Assembly (NCBI GenBank): GCA_021166835.1
Contig: JAJPEN010000017.1
Location: forward strand, 1-12,100
Length of the DNA: 12,100 nt
Source: Burkholderiaceae bacterium
GTDB taxonomy: Bacteria > Pseudomonadota > Gammaproteobacteria > Burkholderiales > Burkholderiaceae
Direction of reading: 5' to 3'
The position numbers were made by a program, and so were the translations under genes. Under the pieces are notes generated by a model that was not told the origin of the DNA, made no database searches, and saw nothing but the letters and a program-made list of their open reading frames with translations. This document shows positions 1 to 6,867 of this stretch, piece after piece (position 1 is the first letter of the stretch; every line of letters starts with the position of its first letter).

Positions 1-981
1 GGCGGCCCGGCCGCCGGCGCTGCGCCCGCGGCCGGCGGGCCGAAGGGCGACATCGCAATGCCGGCGGCGGCGAAGATGCTGCGCGAGGCGCAGATGTCGC
101 CGTCGCAGGTGCCGGGCACCGGCCGCGACGGCCGGGTGACGAAGGCCGACGTGCTCGGCGCTGCGCCCTCGGCTACCGCGGCGCAGGCGGCGCCGGCCGC
201 GCGCTCGAGTGTGCCGGCCCCGGCGCGCCCGGCGCTGCCCGAGGTGCGCCCGCCGGTCGACGTCTCGCAGCTGATCGAAGGCCGCCCCGAGCAGCGCGTG
301 CCGATGTCTCGGCTGCGCCAGCGCGTCGCCGAGCGGCTCGTGCAGTCGCAGCAGACGAACGCGATCCTCACCACCTTCAACGAAGTGAACATGCAGCCGG
401 TGATGGAGCTGCGCAAGCGCTACCAGGATCGCTTCGAGAAGGAGCACGGCACGCGGCTGGGCTTCATGTCGTTCTTCGTGAAGGCCGCGGTGCACGCGCT
501 GCGCAAGTACCCGATCGTCAACGCGTCGGTCGACGGCTCCGACATCGTCTATCACGGCTACTTCGACATCGGCGTGGCGGTCAGCTCGCCGCGCGGGCTC
601 GTCGTGCCGGTGGTGCGCAACGCCGACCAGCTCGGCTTCGCGCAGATCGAGCGGCAGATCGCCGATTTCGGCAAGCGCGCGCAGGAAGGCAAGCTCGGCA
701 TCGAGGAGCTCACCGGCGGCACCTTCTCGATCAGCAACGGCGGCGTGTTCGGCTCGATGCTGTCCACGCCGATCATCAATCCGCCGCAGTCGGCGATCCT
801 CGGCGTGCACGCGACGAAGGATCGTCCGGTGGTGGAGAACGGACAGATCGTCATCCGGCCGATGAACTATCTCGCCGTCTCCTACGACCATCGCATCATC
901 GACGGCCGCGACGCGGTGCTGTTCCTCGTTTCGATCAAGGAGGCGCTCGAGGATCCTTCGCGCCTGCTCCTGGACCTGTAA
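1..981 (+). CDS. odhB: Dihydrolipoyllysine-residue succinyltransferase, E2 of 2-oxoglutarate dehydrogenase (5' end outside window)
   Basis: E2 core of the 2-oxoglutarate dehydrogenase complex, which transfers the succinyl group from lipoyl-lysine to CoA in the TCA cycle. The reading frame is open from base 1, so the ATG at 58 is internal and the N-terminal lipoyl domain lies before the window. Visible in order: an Ala/Pro/Gly-rich hinge; the small E3-binding domain (about 55-160, ending in [14 protein letters not shown]); a second Ala/Pro linker; then the catalytic domain from about base 290 ([15 protein letters not shown]). The acyltransferase motif [11 protein letters not shown] carries the catalytic His (889-891) and Asp (901-903). 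The C-terminus, [10 protein letters not shown], is typical of OdhB/SucB. Residues [15 protein letters not shown] and the partner E3 gene immediately downstream favour the 2-oxoglutarate over the pyruvate complex. The stop codon lies within the ribosome-binding site of lpdA, so the two are cotranscribed. Confidence 0.95.
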   Translation, partial: GGPAAGAAPAAGGPKGDIAMPAAAKMLREAQMSPSQVPGTGRDGRVTKADVLGAAPSATAAQAAPAARSSVPAPARPALPEVRPPVDVSQLIEGRPEQRVPMSRLRQRVAERLVQSQQTNAILTTFNEVNMQPVMELRKRYQDRFEKEHGTRLGFMSFFVKAAVHALRKYPIVNASVDGSDIVYHGYFDIGVAVSSPRGLVVPVVRNADQLGFAQIERQIADFGKRAQEGKLGIEELTGGTFSISNGGVFGSMLSTPIINPPQSAILGVHATKDRPVVENGQIVIRPMNYLAVSYDHRIIDGRDAVLFLVSIKEALEDPSRLLLDL

Positions 982-986
982 GGAGG
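980..986 (+). promoter_or_regulatory. Ribosome-binding site of lpdA
   Basis: AAGGAGG lies 9 bases before the ATG at 996 and overlaps the odhB stop codon (979-981). It fixes the lpdA start and suggests coupled translation of E2 and E3. Confidence 0.85.
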
Positions 987-995
987 CGCGCGAAC

Positions 996-2441
996 ATGGC
1001 CCAGGCCTACGACGTCGTCGTCATCGGCGCCGGTCCCGGCGGTTACATCGCGGCGATCCGCGCCGCGCAGCTCGGCATGAACGTCGCCTGCATCGAGGGG
1101 TGGCGAAACGAGGGCGGCGAACTCGCGCTCGGCGGCACCTGCCTGAACGTCGGCTGCATTCCGTCGAAGGCGCTGCTCGCATCGAGCGAGGCCTACGAGC
1201 TGGTGCGCGAGAGCTACGACGCGCACGGCATCGGCGTCGACGGCCTGCGGCTGGACATCGGGAAGATGCAGGCGCGCAAGGCCGGCATCGTGAAGAAGAT
1301 GACCAAGGGGATCGAGTTCCTGTTCCGCAAGAACAAGGTCACCTGGCTGAAAGGCTTCGGCCGCTTCGTCAGCTACGAGGACGATGCCTACCGCATCGAG
1401 GTCGCCGACGAGGAAGCCAACGGCGCGCAGGCGCAGCTGGTCGATGCCAAGCACGTGATCATCGCCACCGGATCGAAGCCGCGCGCGCTGCCGGGCCTGG
1501 AAGTCGACAATCGCATCGTCTGCAACAACGTCGGCGCGCTGGCGATGACCGAGGTGCCCGCGCGGCTCGGCGTCATCGGAGCCGGCGTCATCGGCCTGGA
1601 GCTGGGATCGGTATGGCGACGGCTGGGCGCCGAAGTCACCGTGCTCGAGGCGCTGCCCACCTTCCTCGCGGCTGCCGACGAGGGCGTGCGCAAGGAAGCC
1701 TGGAAGCAGTTCAAGGCGCAGGGCCTGCGCATCGAGCTGGACGCGCGCATCGCCGGCGTCGAGGTCGGCGACAGCGGCGCGCGCGTGCGTTATTCGATCG
1801 GCGAAGGAGAGCCGCAGACGCTCGACTGCGACCGGCTCATCGTCTCGGTCGGCCGGGTGCCCAACACCGACGGCCTGGGGCTCGACGCCATCGACCTCGC
1901 CGTGGACGAGCGCGGATTCGTCCCGGTCGACGAGCATTGCCGCACGAAGGCGCCGAACGTCTGGGCGATCGGCGACGTCGTGCGCGGCCCGATGCTCGCG
2001 CACAAGGCCGAGGACGAGGGCGTGATGGTCGCCGAACGCATCGCAGGGCAGGACGCGCACATCGACTACGGGATGATCCCGTGGGTGATCTACACCTCCC
2101 CCGAGATCGCCTGGGTCGGACGCACCGAAGAGCAGCTGAAGAAGGAAGGCCGCGCGTTCAAGGCCGGCCAGTTTCCGTTCTCGGCCAACGGCCGCGCGCT
2201 GGGCACCGGTCACTCCGCGGGCTTCGTCAAGGTGCTGGCCGACGCCGCCACCGACGAGGTGCTCGGCGTGCACATCGTCTCGGGCGCGGCCTCCGAGCTG
2301 ATCGCCGAAGCCACGCTGGCGATGGAGTTCCGCGCGTCGGCCGAGGACATCGGACGGGTGTCGCATCCGCATCCGTCGATGTCGGAGGCGCTGCGCGAGG
2401 CCTCGCTCGCGGCAACCGACAAGCGCTCGCTGAACGCCTGA
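996..2441 (+). CDS. lpdA: Dihydrolipoyl dehydrogenase (E3)
   Basis: FAD flavoprotein that reoxidises dihydrolipoyl groups on E2 and reduces NAD+. The protein has 481 residues, usual for the family. The N-terminal FAD dinucleotide fold is [20 protein letters not shown]. The redox-active disulfide is C49/C54 in [13 protein letters not shown]. The central NAD-binding fold is [24 protein letters not shown], cut here to its core around bases 1563-1630. The second FAD motif is [21 protein letters not shown]. The C-terminal interface carries [13 protein letters not shown], where H459 and E464 match the family's catalytic His-Glu pair. A strong Shine-Dalgarno fixes the start. Its position directly after odhB marks it as the E3 of that complex (odhL), although E3 may also serve other 2-oxoacid dehydrogenases. 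The last base of the stop codon is also the first base of the palindrome that follows. Confidence 0.96.
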   Translation: MAQAYDVVVIGAGPGGYIAAIRAAQLGMNVACIEGWRNEGGELALGGTCLNVGCIPSKALLASSEAYELVRESYDAHGIGVDGLRLDIGKMQARKAGIVKKMTKGIEFLFRKNKVTWLKGFGRFVSYEDDAYRIEVADEEANGAQAQLVDAKHVIIATGSKPRALPGLEVDNRIVCNNVGALAMTEVPARLGVIGAGVIGLELGSVWRRLGAEVTVLEALPTFLAAADEGVRKEAWKQFKAQGLRIELDARIAGVEVGDSGARVRYSIGEGEPQTLDCDRLIVSVGRVPNTDGLGLDAIDLAVDERGFVPVDEHCRTKAPNVWAIGDVVRGPMLAHKAEDEGVMVAERIAGQDAHIDYGMIPWVIYTSPEIAWVGRTEEQLKKEGRAFKAGQFPFSANGRALGTGHSAGFVKVLADAATDEVLGVHIVSGAASELIAEATLAMEFRASAEDIGRVSHPHPSMSEALREASLAATDKRSLNA

Positions 2442-2562
2442 AACGTACGAATGAATCTACTGCGCGGCCCGATCCCGCACCTGCGATGCTCGCCGTACTC
2501 TCGTACGGCTGCGCTTCTCGATGCGACCTCGGCCCGCTCGCTACGATTCCTTCGTATGTCTT
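2441..2562. repeat. Long imperfect palindrome, candidate dispersed repeat or operon-end hairpin
   Basis: The lpdA-zapE gap is almost entirely filled by one inverted structure. The ends match: AACGTACGAATGAATC (2442-2457) pairs with GATTCCTTCGTATGTCTT (2545-2562), giving a 5-bp block, one mismatch, then a 9-bp block with one G-T pair. The centre is a perfect 7-bp stem, GCCGTAC (2492-2498) and GTACGGC (2503-2509), with loop TCTC. The arms between match only in part. There is no T tract, so it is not a standard intrinsic terminator, although it could end the odh transcript. Matched ends and a symmetric layout suggest a mobile or REP/MITE-like intergenic element. The identity as a repeat family is inference, since only one copy is in the window. 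Confidence 0.6.
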
Positions 2563-2574
2563 GAGTTCCTGGGG

Positions 2575-3687
2575 GTGACCGTCGCCCAGACCTGCGCTCG
2601 GGCCTTCGCCGAGCGCGGCCACTCTCCCGATGCCGCGCAGCAGGCGGCGATCGAGCGCCTGCAGCGCATGTGCGAAGACTTCGTCGCGTTCAAGGCGGCG
2701 CGTTCGAACCGCATCAAGAAGCTGGTGCTGCGACCCGACGTGCCGCGCGGCATCTGGCTGTACGGGGGCGTCGGCCGCGGCAAGAGCTTCCTGATGGACT
2801 GCTTCTACGCGGCCGTGCCCGTGGTGCGCAAGACGCGGCTGCATTTCCACGAGTTCATGCGCAGCGTGCACCGCTCGCTCGACGAACTGAAGGGGCGCGC
2901 CGATCCGCTGGACGCCGTCGCGGCGAACGTCGCGCGTCGCTACCGGCTGATCTGCTTCGACGAGTTCCACGTATCGGACATTGCCGACGCGATGATCCTC
3001 GAGCGGCTGATGCGCGGGCTGTTCGCGCACGGCGTCACCTTCGTCATCACGTCGAACTACCGGCCCGACGGGCTGTACCCGGAAGGACTGCACCGCGACC
3101 GCATCCTTCCGGCGATCGAGCTGCTCGAACGCAACCTCGACGTGCTGTGCGTGGACGCCGGCGTCGATTACCGCCGGCGCTCGATCGCCGACGTGAACGC
3201 CTACCAGACGCCGCTCGGGGCGGCCGCCGATCGCGCGCTGCGCGAGATCTACGCGCGGCTGGCCGAGGCGCGCGACGAGGACCCGCGGCTGATGATCGAG
3301 CATCGCGAGATCCGCGCGCTGCGCCGCGGCGGCGGCACGGTCTGGTTCGATTTCCGCACGCTGTGCGGCGGCCCGCGCTCGCAGAACGACTACCTCGAGA
3401 TTGCCAGCCGCTTCCACACGGTGATCGTCTCGGGCGTGCCGCGCATGAGCGCGGCGATGGCCTCCGAGGCGCGGCGCTTCGTCTGGCTGGTCGACGTGCT
3501 CTACGACCGGCGGGTCAACCTGATCGTCTCGGCCGAAGGGCCGCCCGAGCAGCTATACACCGAGGGCGCGCTGGCCAACGAGTTCCATCGCACGGTCAGC
3601 CGCCTCGTCGAGATGAACTCGCGCGAGTACCTGCAGGCGCCGCGCAGGAGCGTTGCCGAGGCATTGCATGGCCTCGCCGGTGCCTGA
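2575..3687 (+). CDS. zapE: Cell division protein ZapE, AFG1-like ATPase
   Basis: AAA-type ATPase of the AFG1/ZapE family. In E. coli it is recruited late to the division ring and destabilises FtsZ polymers with ATP; cytoplasmic or membrane-associated. Walker A is YGGVGRGKSFLMD (K70 from the GTG start). Walker B is LICFDEFHVSDIADAMIL (D129, E130). Then come TSNYRPDGLYPEGL and the C-terminal block FDFRTLCGGPRSQNDYLEIA, all family hallmarks. I prefer the GTG at 2575 (370 residues, usual family length). The longer ATG at 2521 lies inside the palindrome and adds 18 residues not expected in the family. A GGGG run immediately precedes the GTG, so the ribosome-binding site is weak. The gene follows odhB-lpdA, an arrangement I recall from other betaproteobacteria. 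Its last codons, including the stop, lie within a large hairpin. Confidence 0.9.
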   Translation: MTVAQTCARAFAERGHSPDAAQQAAIERLQRMCEDFVAFKAARSNRIKKLVLRPDVPRGIWLYGGVGRGKSFLMDCFYAAVPVVRKTRLHFHEFMRSVHRSLDELKGRADPLDAVAANVARRYRLICFDEFHVSDIADAMILERLMRGLFAHGVTFVITSNYRPDGLYPEGLHRDRILPAIELLERNLDVLCVDAGVDYRRRSIADVNAYQTPLGAAADRALREIYARLAEARDEDPRLMIEHREIRALRRGGGTVWFDFRTLCGGPRSQNDYLEIASRFHTVIVSGVPRMSAAMASEARRFVWLVDVLYDRRVNLIVSAEGPPEQLYTEGALANEFHRTVSRLVEMNSREYLQAPRRSVAEALHGLAGA

Positions 3688-3717
3688 CGGCGGCGCCATG
3701 CAATGCCTCGGCAGCGC
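3650..3717. repeat. Large near-perfect hairpin across the zapE stop codon
   Basis: TGCCGAGGCATTGCATGGC (3654-3672) has its exact reverse complement at 3695-3713: 19 bp without a mismatch. Pairing extends outward to 3650/3717 through a T-G pair and three G-C pairs. Inside, CGCCG (3675-3679) pairs with CGGCG (3688-3692). The zapE stop TGA (3685-3687) sits at the edge of the 8-base loop. The left arm is coding (end of zapE) and the right arm is non-coding. No T run follows directly. It may act as a Rho-independent-like transcript end or a 3' stabiliser for zapE mRNA, or be the trace of a small inverted duplication. Confidence 0.85.
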
Positions 3718-3733
3718 CGGCGAAGCGGACGCA

Positions 3734-3763
3734 TTGAGTCGGCGGGGGCGGCGGACGTATCAT
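3734..3763 (+). promoter_or_regulatory. Candidate sigma70 promoter for the ydcH-helicase pair
   Basis: TTGAGT (3734-3739) and TATCAT (3758-3763) are separated by 18 bases: four of six and five of six consensus bases, in a region otherwise very rich in G and C. Transcription would start near 3770, about 60 bases before the ydcH ATG. It lies just downstream of the zapE hairpin, which fits a new transcription unit. Prediction by eye only. Confidence 0.5.
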
Positions 3764-3828
3764 TGGCGCACGGTGTTTTTCGCTGCGCATCCCCCCTTCT
3801 GGCCCCTCCTCGGGAGAACGGTATCCAG

Positions 3829-4068
3829 ATGATCGAAGACCAAAGCGTCGACGAAAGCGAGAACGTAACCGGCATCGGCGACTCGATCCGACAGCGCATC
3901 ACCGAACTGCAGCTCGAACATCGCGGCCTCGACACGATGATCGACGCGCTCGGCATGCAGTCGCATTTCGACGAACTGCAGTTGCGGCGGCTGAAGAAGC
4001 GCAAGTTGCAGATCAAGGACGCGATCGCGTTGCTCCAGATGCAGCTCGTTCCCGACGAACCCGCCTGA
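3829..4068 (+). CDS. YdcH family (DUF465) small coiled-coil protein
   Basis: A 79-residue, highly charged, helical protein. The C-terminal half, HFDELQLRRLKKRKLQIKD followed by AIALLQMQLVP, is the conserved YdcH/DUF465 pattern: a short hairpin of helices ending in a run of basic residues, then Leu/Ile-rich heptads. No signal peptide, membrane segment or enzyme motif is present, and the family's function is not established. I chose the ATG at 3829 because the conserved domain starts soon after it and GGGAGA (3812-3817) lies upstream. The frame is open back to 3703, but that part overlaps the hairpin and the candidate promoter. The stop codon overlaps the helicase start (TGATG), so the helicase is probably translated by coupling. 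Confidence 0.85.
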   Translation: MIEDQSVDESENVTGIGDSIRQRITELQLEHRGLDTMIDALGMQSHFDELQLRRLKKRKLQIKDAIALLQMQLVPDEPA

Positions 4069-6110
4069 TGCCGTTTGCCGGCGCTGCGTCGCGTCTGGCC
4101 GAAGCGGTCGACGCGGCGTTCGACGCCGAAGGACCGATCGCCCGTGCCACTGCCGGGTATGCGCCGCGCCCTGCGCAGCGGGAGATGGCGTGCGCGGTCG
4201 CCGAGGCGATCGACACCGGGCAGCCGCTTGTCGTCGAAGCGGGCACCGGCGTCGGCAAGACCTACGCCTATCTCGTTCCGGCGCTGCTGAGCGGCGCCCG
4301 GGTGCTGATCAGCACCGGAACGAAGACGCTGCAGGACCAGCTCTTCCGCCGCGATCTTCCGCGCGTGCGTCAGGCTCTGGGCTCGGGCGCGCGCGTCGCG
4401 CTGCTCAAGGGGCGGTCGAACTACGTCTGTCGCCATCACCTGCGGCGCAACCTCGCCGAAGGCCGTTTCGAACGCCGGGAGGACATCGCTGCGCTGCGTC
4501 GCATCGAGCGTTTCGCGGCGATCTCGGCCACCGGCGATCGCAGCGAGGCGCCGGGCATCGCCGAAGACGCGCCGGCCTGGGCGCTGGCCACTTCCACGCG
4601 CGAGAACTGCCTGGGGCAGGACTGCGACGACTACGGCAACTGCTTCGTGTTCCGCGCGCGGCAGGCCGCGCAGACCGCCGACGTCGTCGTCGTCAATCAT
4701 CATCTGTTCTGCGCCGACCTGTCGCTGCGCGACGAAGGCATCGCCGAACTGCTGCCCAGCGCGAACGCGATCGTCTTCGACGAGGCGCATCAGCTGCCGC
4801 AGGTGGCCACGCAGTTCCTCGGGCGCGGCGTCTCGACGCGGCAGCTGGTCGATTTCGCGCGCGATCTGCACAGGGCAGGGCGCGACGAGGCGCTCGACGC
4901 GGCCGACTGGACAGCGCTGTCGGCACGCATCGAGCAGGCGGTGCGCGAACTGCGCCTGGCCGCGGGCCGGCCCGGCCGACGCGATGCGAATCAGGCGCGC
5001 GCGAACGACGCGCTGCGTGCCGCGGTCGAGAATGTTCGGAGCGCGTTACCGCACGAGGCGCTGATGCGCTTCGCCGAGCGTGGGCGCGAGCTGTGCCGGC
5101 TGCTCGTTCGCATCGACGAGTTGGCCGAACGGCTGCGCGAATGGAGCGACGGCGTCTGGCAGCGCGCGGGCGAGGGCGAGTCCATCCACTGGGCCGAGGT
5201 GCACGCCAGCGGCGTCGCCTTGCAGATCACGCCGCTGTCGGTGGCCGACACGCTGCGCCGGCACCGCGAAGCTTCGCCCTGCGCCTGGGTCCTGACCTCG
5301 GCCACGTTGTCGGTGGCGGGCAACTTCGATCACTTCGTCGAGGCCGCCGGACTCGCCGACGCGCGCACGCTGCGTTGCGACAGTCCCTTCGACTACGCCC
5401 GCCAGGCGCTGCTGTACGTGCCGCGCGACTGCGGCGACCCGGCCGCGGCCGGGTTCGCCGAACGTGTCGCCCGCGCCGCGTGGCCGCTGATCGCCGCCAA
5501 CGGCGGGCGTGCCTTCGTGCTCTGCACGAGCCTGCGGATGGTCGAGCAGCAGGCCGCGCTGCTGGCCGAGCGGATCGCTGCCGCCGATTGCGGCATCGAG
5601 CTGCTGGTGCAGGGCAGCGCGTCGCGCTCGGCGCTGATCGAGCGTTTCCGCTCGTCGCCGCGGCCGCTGCTGGTGGGCTCGGCGAGCTTCTGGGAAGGCG
5701 TCGACGTGGTCGGCGACCGGCTCTCGCTGGTCGTCATCGACAAGCTGCCCTTCGCGGCGCCCGACGATCCGATCCTCGCCGCGCGCATCGACGCGGCGCG
5801 TCGCGCCGGCCGCGACCCGTTTCGCGAGATGCAGCTGCCCGCCGCGGCAATGGCGCTGAAGCAGGGCGCCGGCAGGCTGATCCGTTCCGAGACCGACCGC
5901 GGCGTGCTGATGATCTGCGACGAGCGGCTGGCGACGCGTCCCTACGGACGAAAGCTCGTGGCGAGCCTGCCCGCGTTTCGCCGCACGCGCGATGCCGACG
6001 AGGCGCTGGCGTTCTGCGAGTCGTCGCTCGGCGAGGCGCGGGCCAGCGAGCCGTCGCTCAGCGCCACACCTGCCACCAGCGACGATCGTCTTCCGGCAGG
6101 CCTTTCGTAA
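4068..6110 (+). CDS. yoaA: DinG/YoaA-type ATP-dependent DNA helicase with iron-sulfur cluster
   Basis: XPD-like superfamily 2 helicase (COG1199), 5'-3' on DNA, probably in replication-fork or damage repair. In E. coli YoaA works with the clamp-loader subunit HolC. It has 680 residues; the family is about 640-700. Q-motif region RPAQREMACAVAEAI; Walker A EAGTGVGKTYAYL (K64); four cysteines spaced for a 4Fe-4S cluster (C121, C181, C186, C192); VVVNHHLFCADL; DEAH box (D238-H241). In the second RecA domain are VLTSATLS, GSASFWEGVDVVGD, and motif VI KQGAGRLIRS. The gene lacks a clear Shine-Dalgarno; its ATG overlaps the ydcH stop. Similarity to the family should end near LPAFRRTRDADEALAF (about base 6017). 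The final 25 or so residues form a Ser/Ala/Pro-rich tail read through the antisense of bamD. YoaA rather than DinG is favoured by the length and overall layout, but the symbol is less certain than the family. Confidence 0.9.
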   Translation: MPFAGAASRLAEAVDAAFDAEGPIARATAGYAPRPAQREMACAVAEAIDTGQPLVVEAGTGVGKTYAYLVPALLSGARVLISTGTKTLQDQLFRRDLPRVRQALGSGARVALLKGRSNYVCRHHLRRNLAEGRFERREDIAALRRIERFAAISATGDRSEAPGIAEDAPAWALATSTRENCLGQDCDDYGNCFVFRARQAAQTADVVVVNHHLFCADLSLRDEGIAELLPSANAIVFDEAHQLPQVATQFLGRGVSTRQLVDFARDLHRAGRDEALDAADWTALSARIEQAVRELRLAAGRPGRRDANQARANDALRAAVENVRSALPHEALMRFAERGRELCRLLVRIDELAERLREWSDGVWQRAGEGESIHWAEVHASGVALQITPLSVADTLRRHREASPCAWVLTSATLSVAGNFDHFVEAAGLADARTLRCDSPFDYARQALLYVPRDCGDPAAAGFAERVARAAWPLIAANGGRAFVLCTSLRMVEQQAALLAERIAAADCGIELLVQGSASRSALIERFRSSPRPLLVGSASFWEGVDVVGDRLSLVVIDKLPFAAPDDPILAARIDAARRAGRDPFREMQLPAAAMALKQGAGRLIRSETDRGVLMICDERLATRPYGRKLVASLPAFRRTRDADEALAFCESSLGEARASEPSLSATPATSDDRLPAGLS

Positions 6111-6867
6111 GCAGTTCGCTGTTGGGGAAGTTGGTTCGCAGCACGCGCTCGGCGTCGTCGCGCAGCTCGGGCATGCCGAGATGGTCGTACGACTTCACGA
6201 GCAGGTAGAGCGCCTCCTCCACGGCCGGCGCCTGCTGGAACTGACGCACCACTTCCTGCGCCCGGTTGGCGGCGGCGACGTAGGCGCCGCGCCGGTAGTA
6301 GTAGCGGGCCACGTGCACCTGGCCGCGCGCCATCGAGTTCACCAGGTATTCCATGCGCAGGTGCGCGTCGGGCGTGTACTTGCTCTCCGGAAAACGCGTG
6401 ACCAGCTCCTTGAACGCGTCGAAGGATTCGCGCGCGGCCGAGTGGTCGCGCTCGGAGAGGTCCTGGCTGCCCAGCTTGGCGAGCAGGCCCTGCTGCTCGT
6501 TGAAGTTGACGATGCCCTTCAGGTACAGCGCGTAGTCGATCGACTCGTGGTTCGGATGCAGCTTCATGAAGCGGTCGATCGCCGCCAGCGACAGCGCGCG
6601 TTCGCCGTCCTTGTAGTGCGCGTAGGCGGTGTCGAGCTGCGCCTGCTGCGCCCAGGTGCCGAAGGGGTAGCGCGCTTCGAGCTTCTCGAGCAGCTTGACC
6701 GCCTGCTCCCAGTTGCCCGTGCGCATCTCGTCGCTGGCCTCTGCATATAATCGTTCGGGCGTCCAGCCGAGCGTCGTGTCGGGCGCTTCGGCGGTGCTGC
6801 ATGCCGCCAGCGACACCAGGGCCGCGCACGAGGCGGTCCGCGCGAAGGAGACCAGAGCTGATTTCAT
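6058..6867 (-). CDS. bamD: Outer membrane protein assembly factor BamD
   Basis: Essential lipoprotein of the BAM complex, which binds BamA at the inner face of the outer membrane and helps fold beta-barrel proteins. From the ATG at 6867 there are 269 residues. A lipoprotein signal (MKSALVSF..., hydrophobic core, lipobox L20-A21-A22-C23) is followed by TPR-type helices: PERLYAEASDEMRTGNWEQA, LEKLEARYPFGTWAQQAQLD, a block with HPNHESIDYALYLKG, then FPESKYTPDAHLRM and YYRRGAYVAAANRAQEVVRQF. The C-terminus is RRWWQVWR. An ATG three codons upstream (6876) overlaps a TATAAT motif and is less likely. No Shine-Dalgarno precedes either ATG. Convergent 3' overlap with the helicase is 53 bp. The gene is divergent from rluD, as in E. 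coli (yfiO/rluD). Confidence 0.93.
   Translation of the reverse strand: MKSALVSFARTASCAALVSLAACSTAEAPDTTLGWTPERLYAEASDEMRTGNWEQAVKLLEKLEARYPFGTWAQQAQLDTAYAHYKDGERALSLAAIDRFMKLHPNHESIDYALYLKGIVNFNEQQGLLAKLGSQDLSERDHSAARESFDAFKELVTRFPESKYTPDAHLRMEYLVNSMARGQVHVARYYYRRGAYVAAANRAQEVVRQFQQAPAVEEALYLLVKSYDHLGMPELRDDAERVLRTNFPNSELLTKGLPEDDRRWWQVWR

Noticed and set aside
882..2372. Long minus-strand open frame (496 codons) opposite lpdA
   Set aside because: Shadow of high GC: composition is rich in Arg, Ala, His, Asp and Val without any recognisable motif, and it lies fully antisense to a clear lpdA.
2521..2574. Upstream ATG extension of zapE
   Set aside because: The added codons lie inside the palindromic element and extend the protein beyond its usual length; GTG 2575 fits better.
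3703..3828. Upstream extension of the ydcH frame to an ATG at 3703
   Set aside because: It overlaps the zapE hairpin arm and the candidate promoter, and would add 42 residues to a family that is usually about 70-80 residues.
6746..6751. TATAAT on the plus strand inside bamD, possible rluD promoter
   Set aside because: No -35-like hexamer at 16-18 bases upstream (nearest TTGCCC is 27 bases away) and it would give a leader of over 100 bases; too weak to list as a feature.
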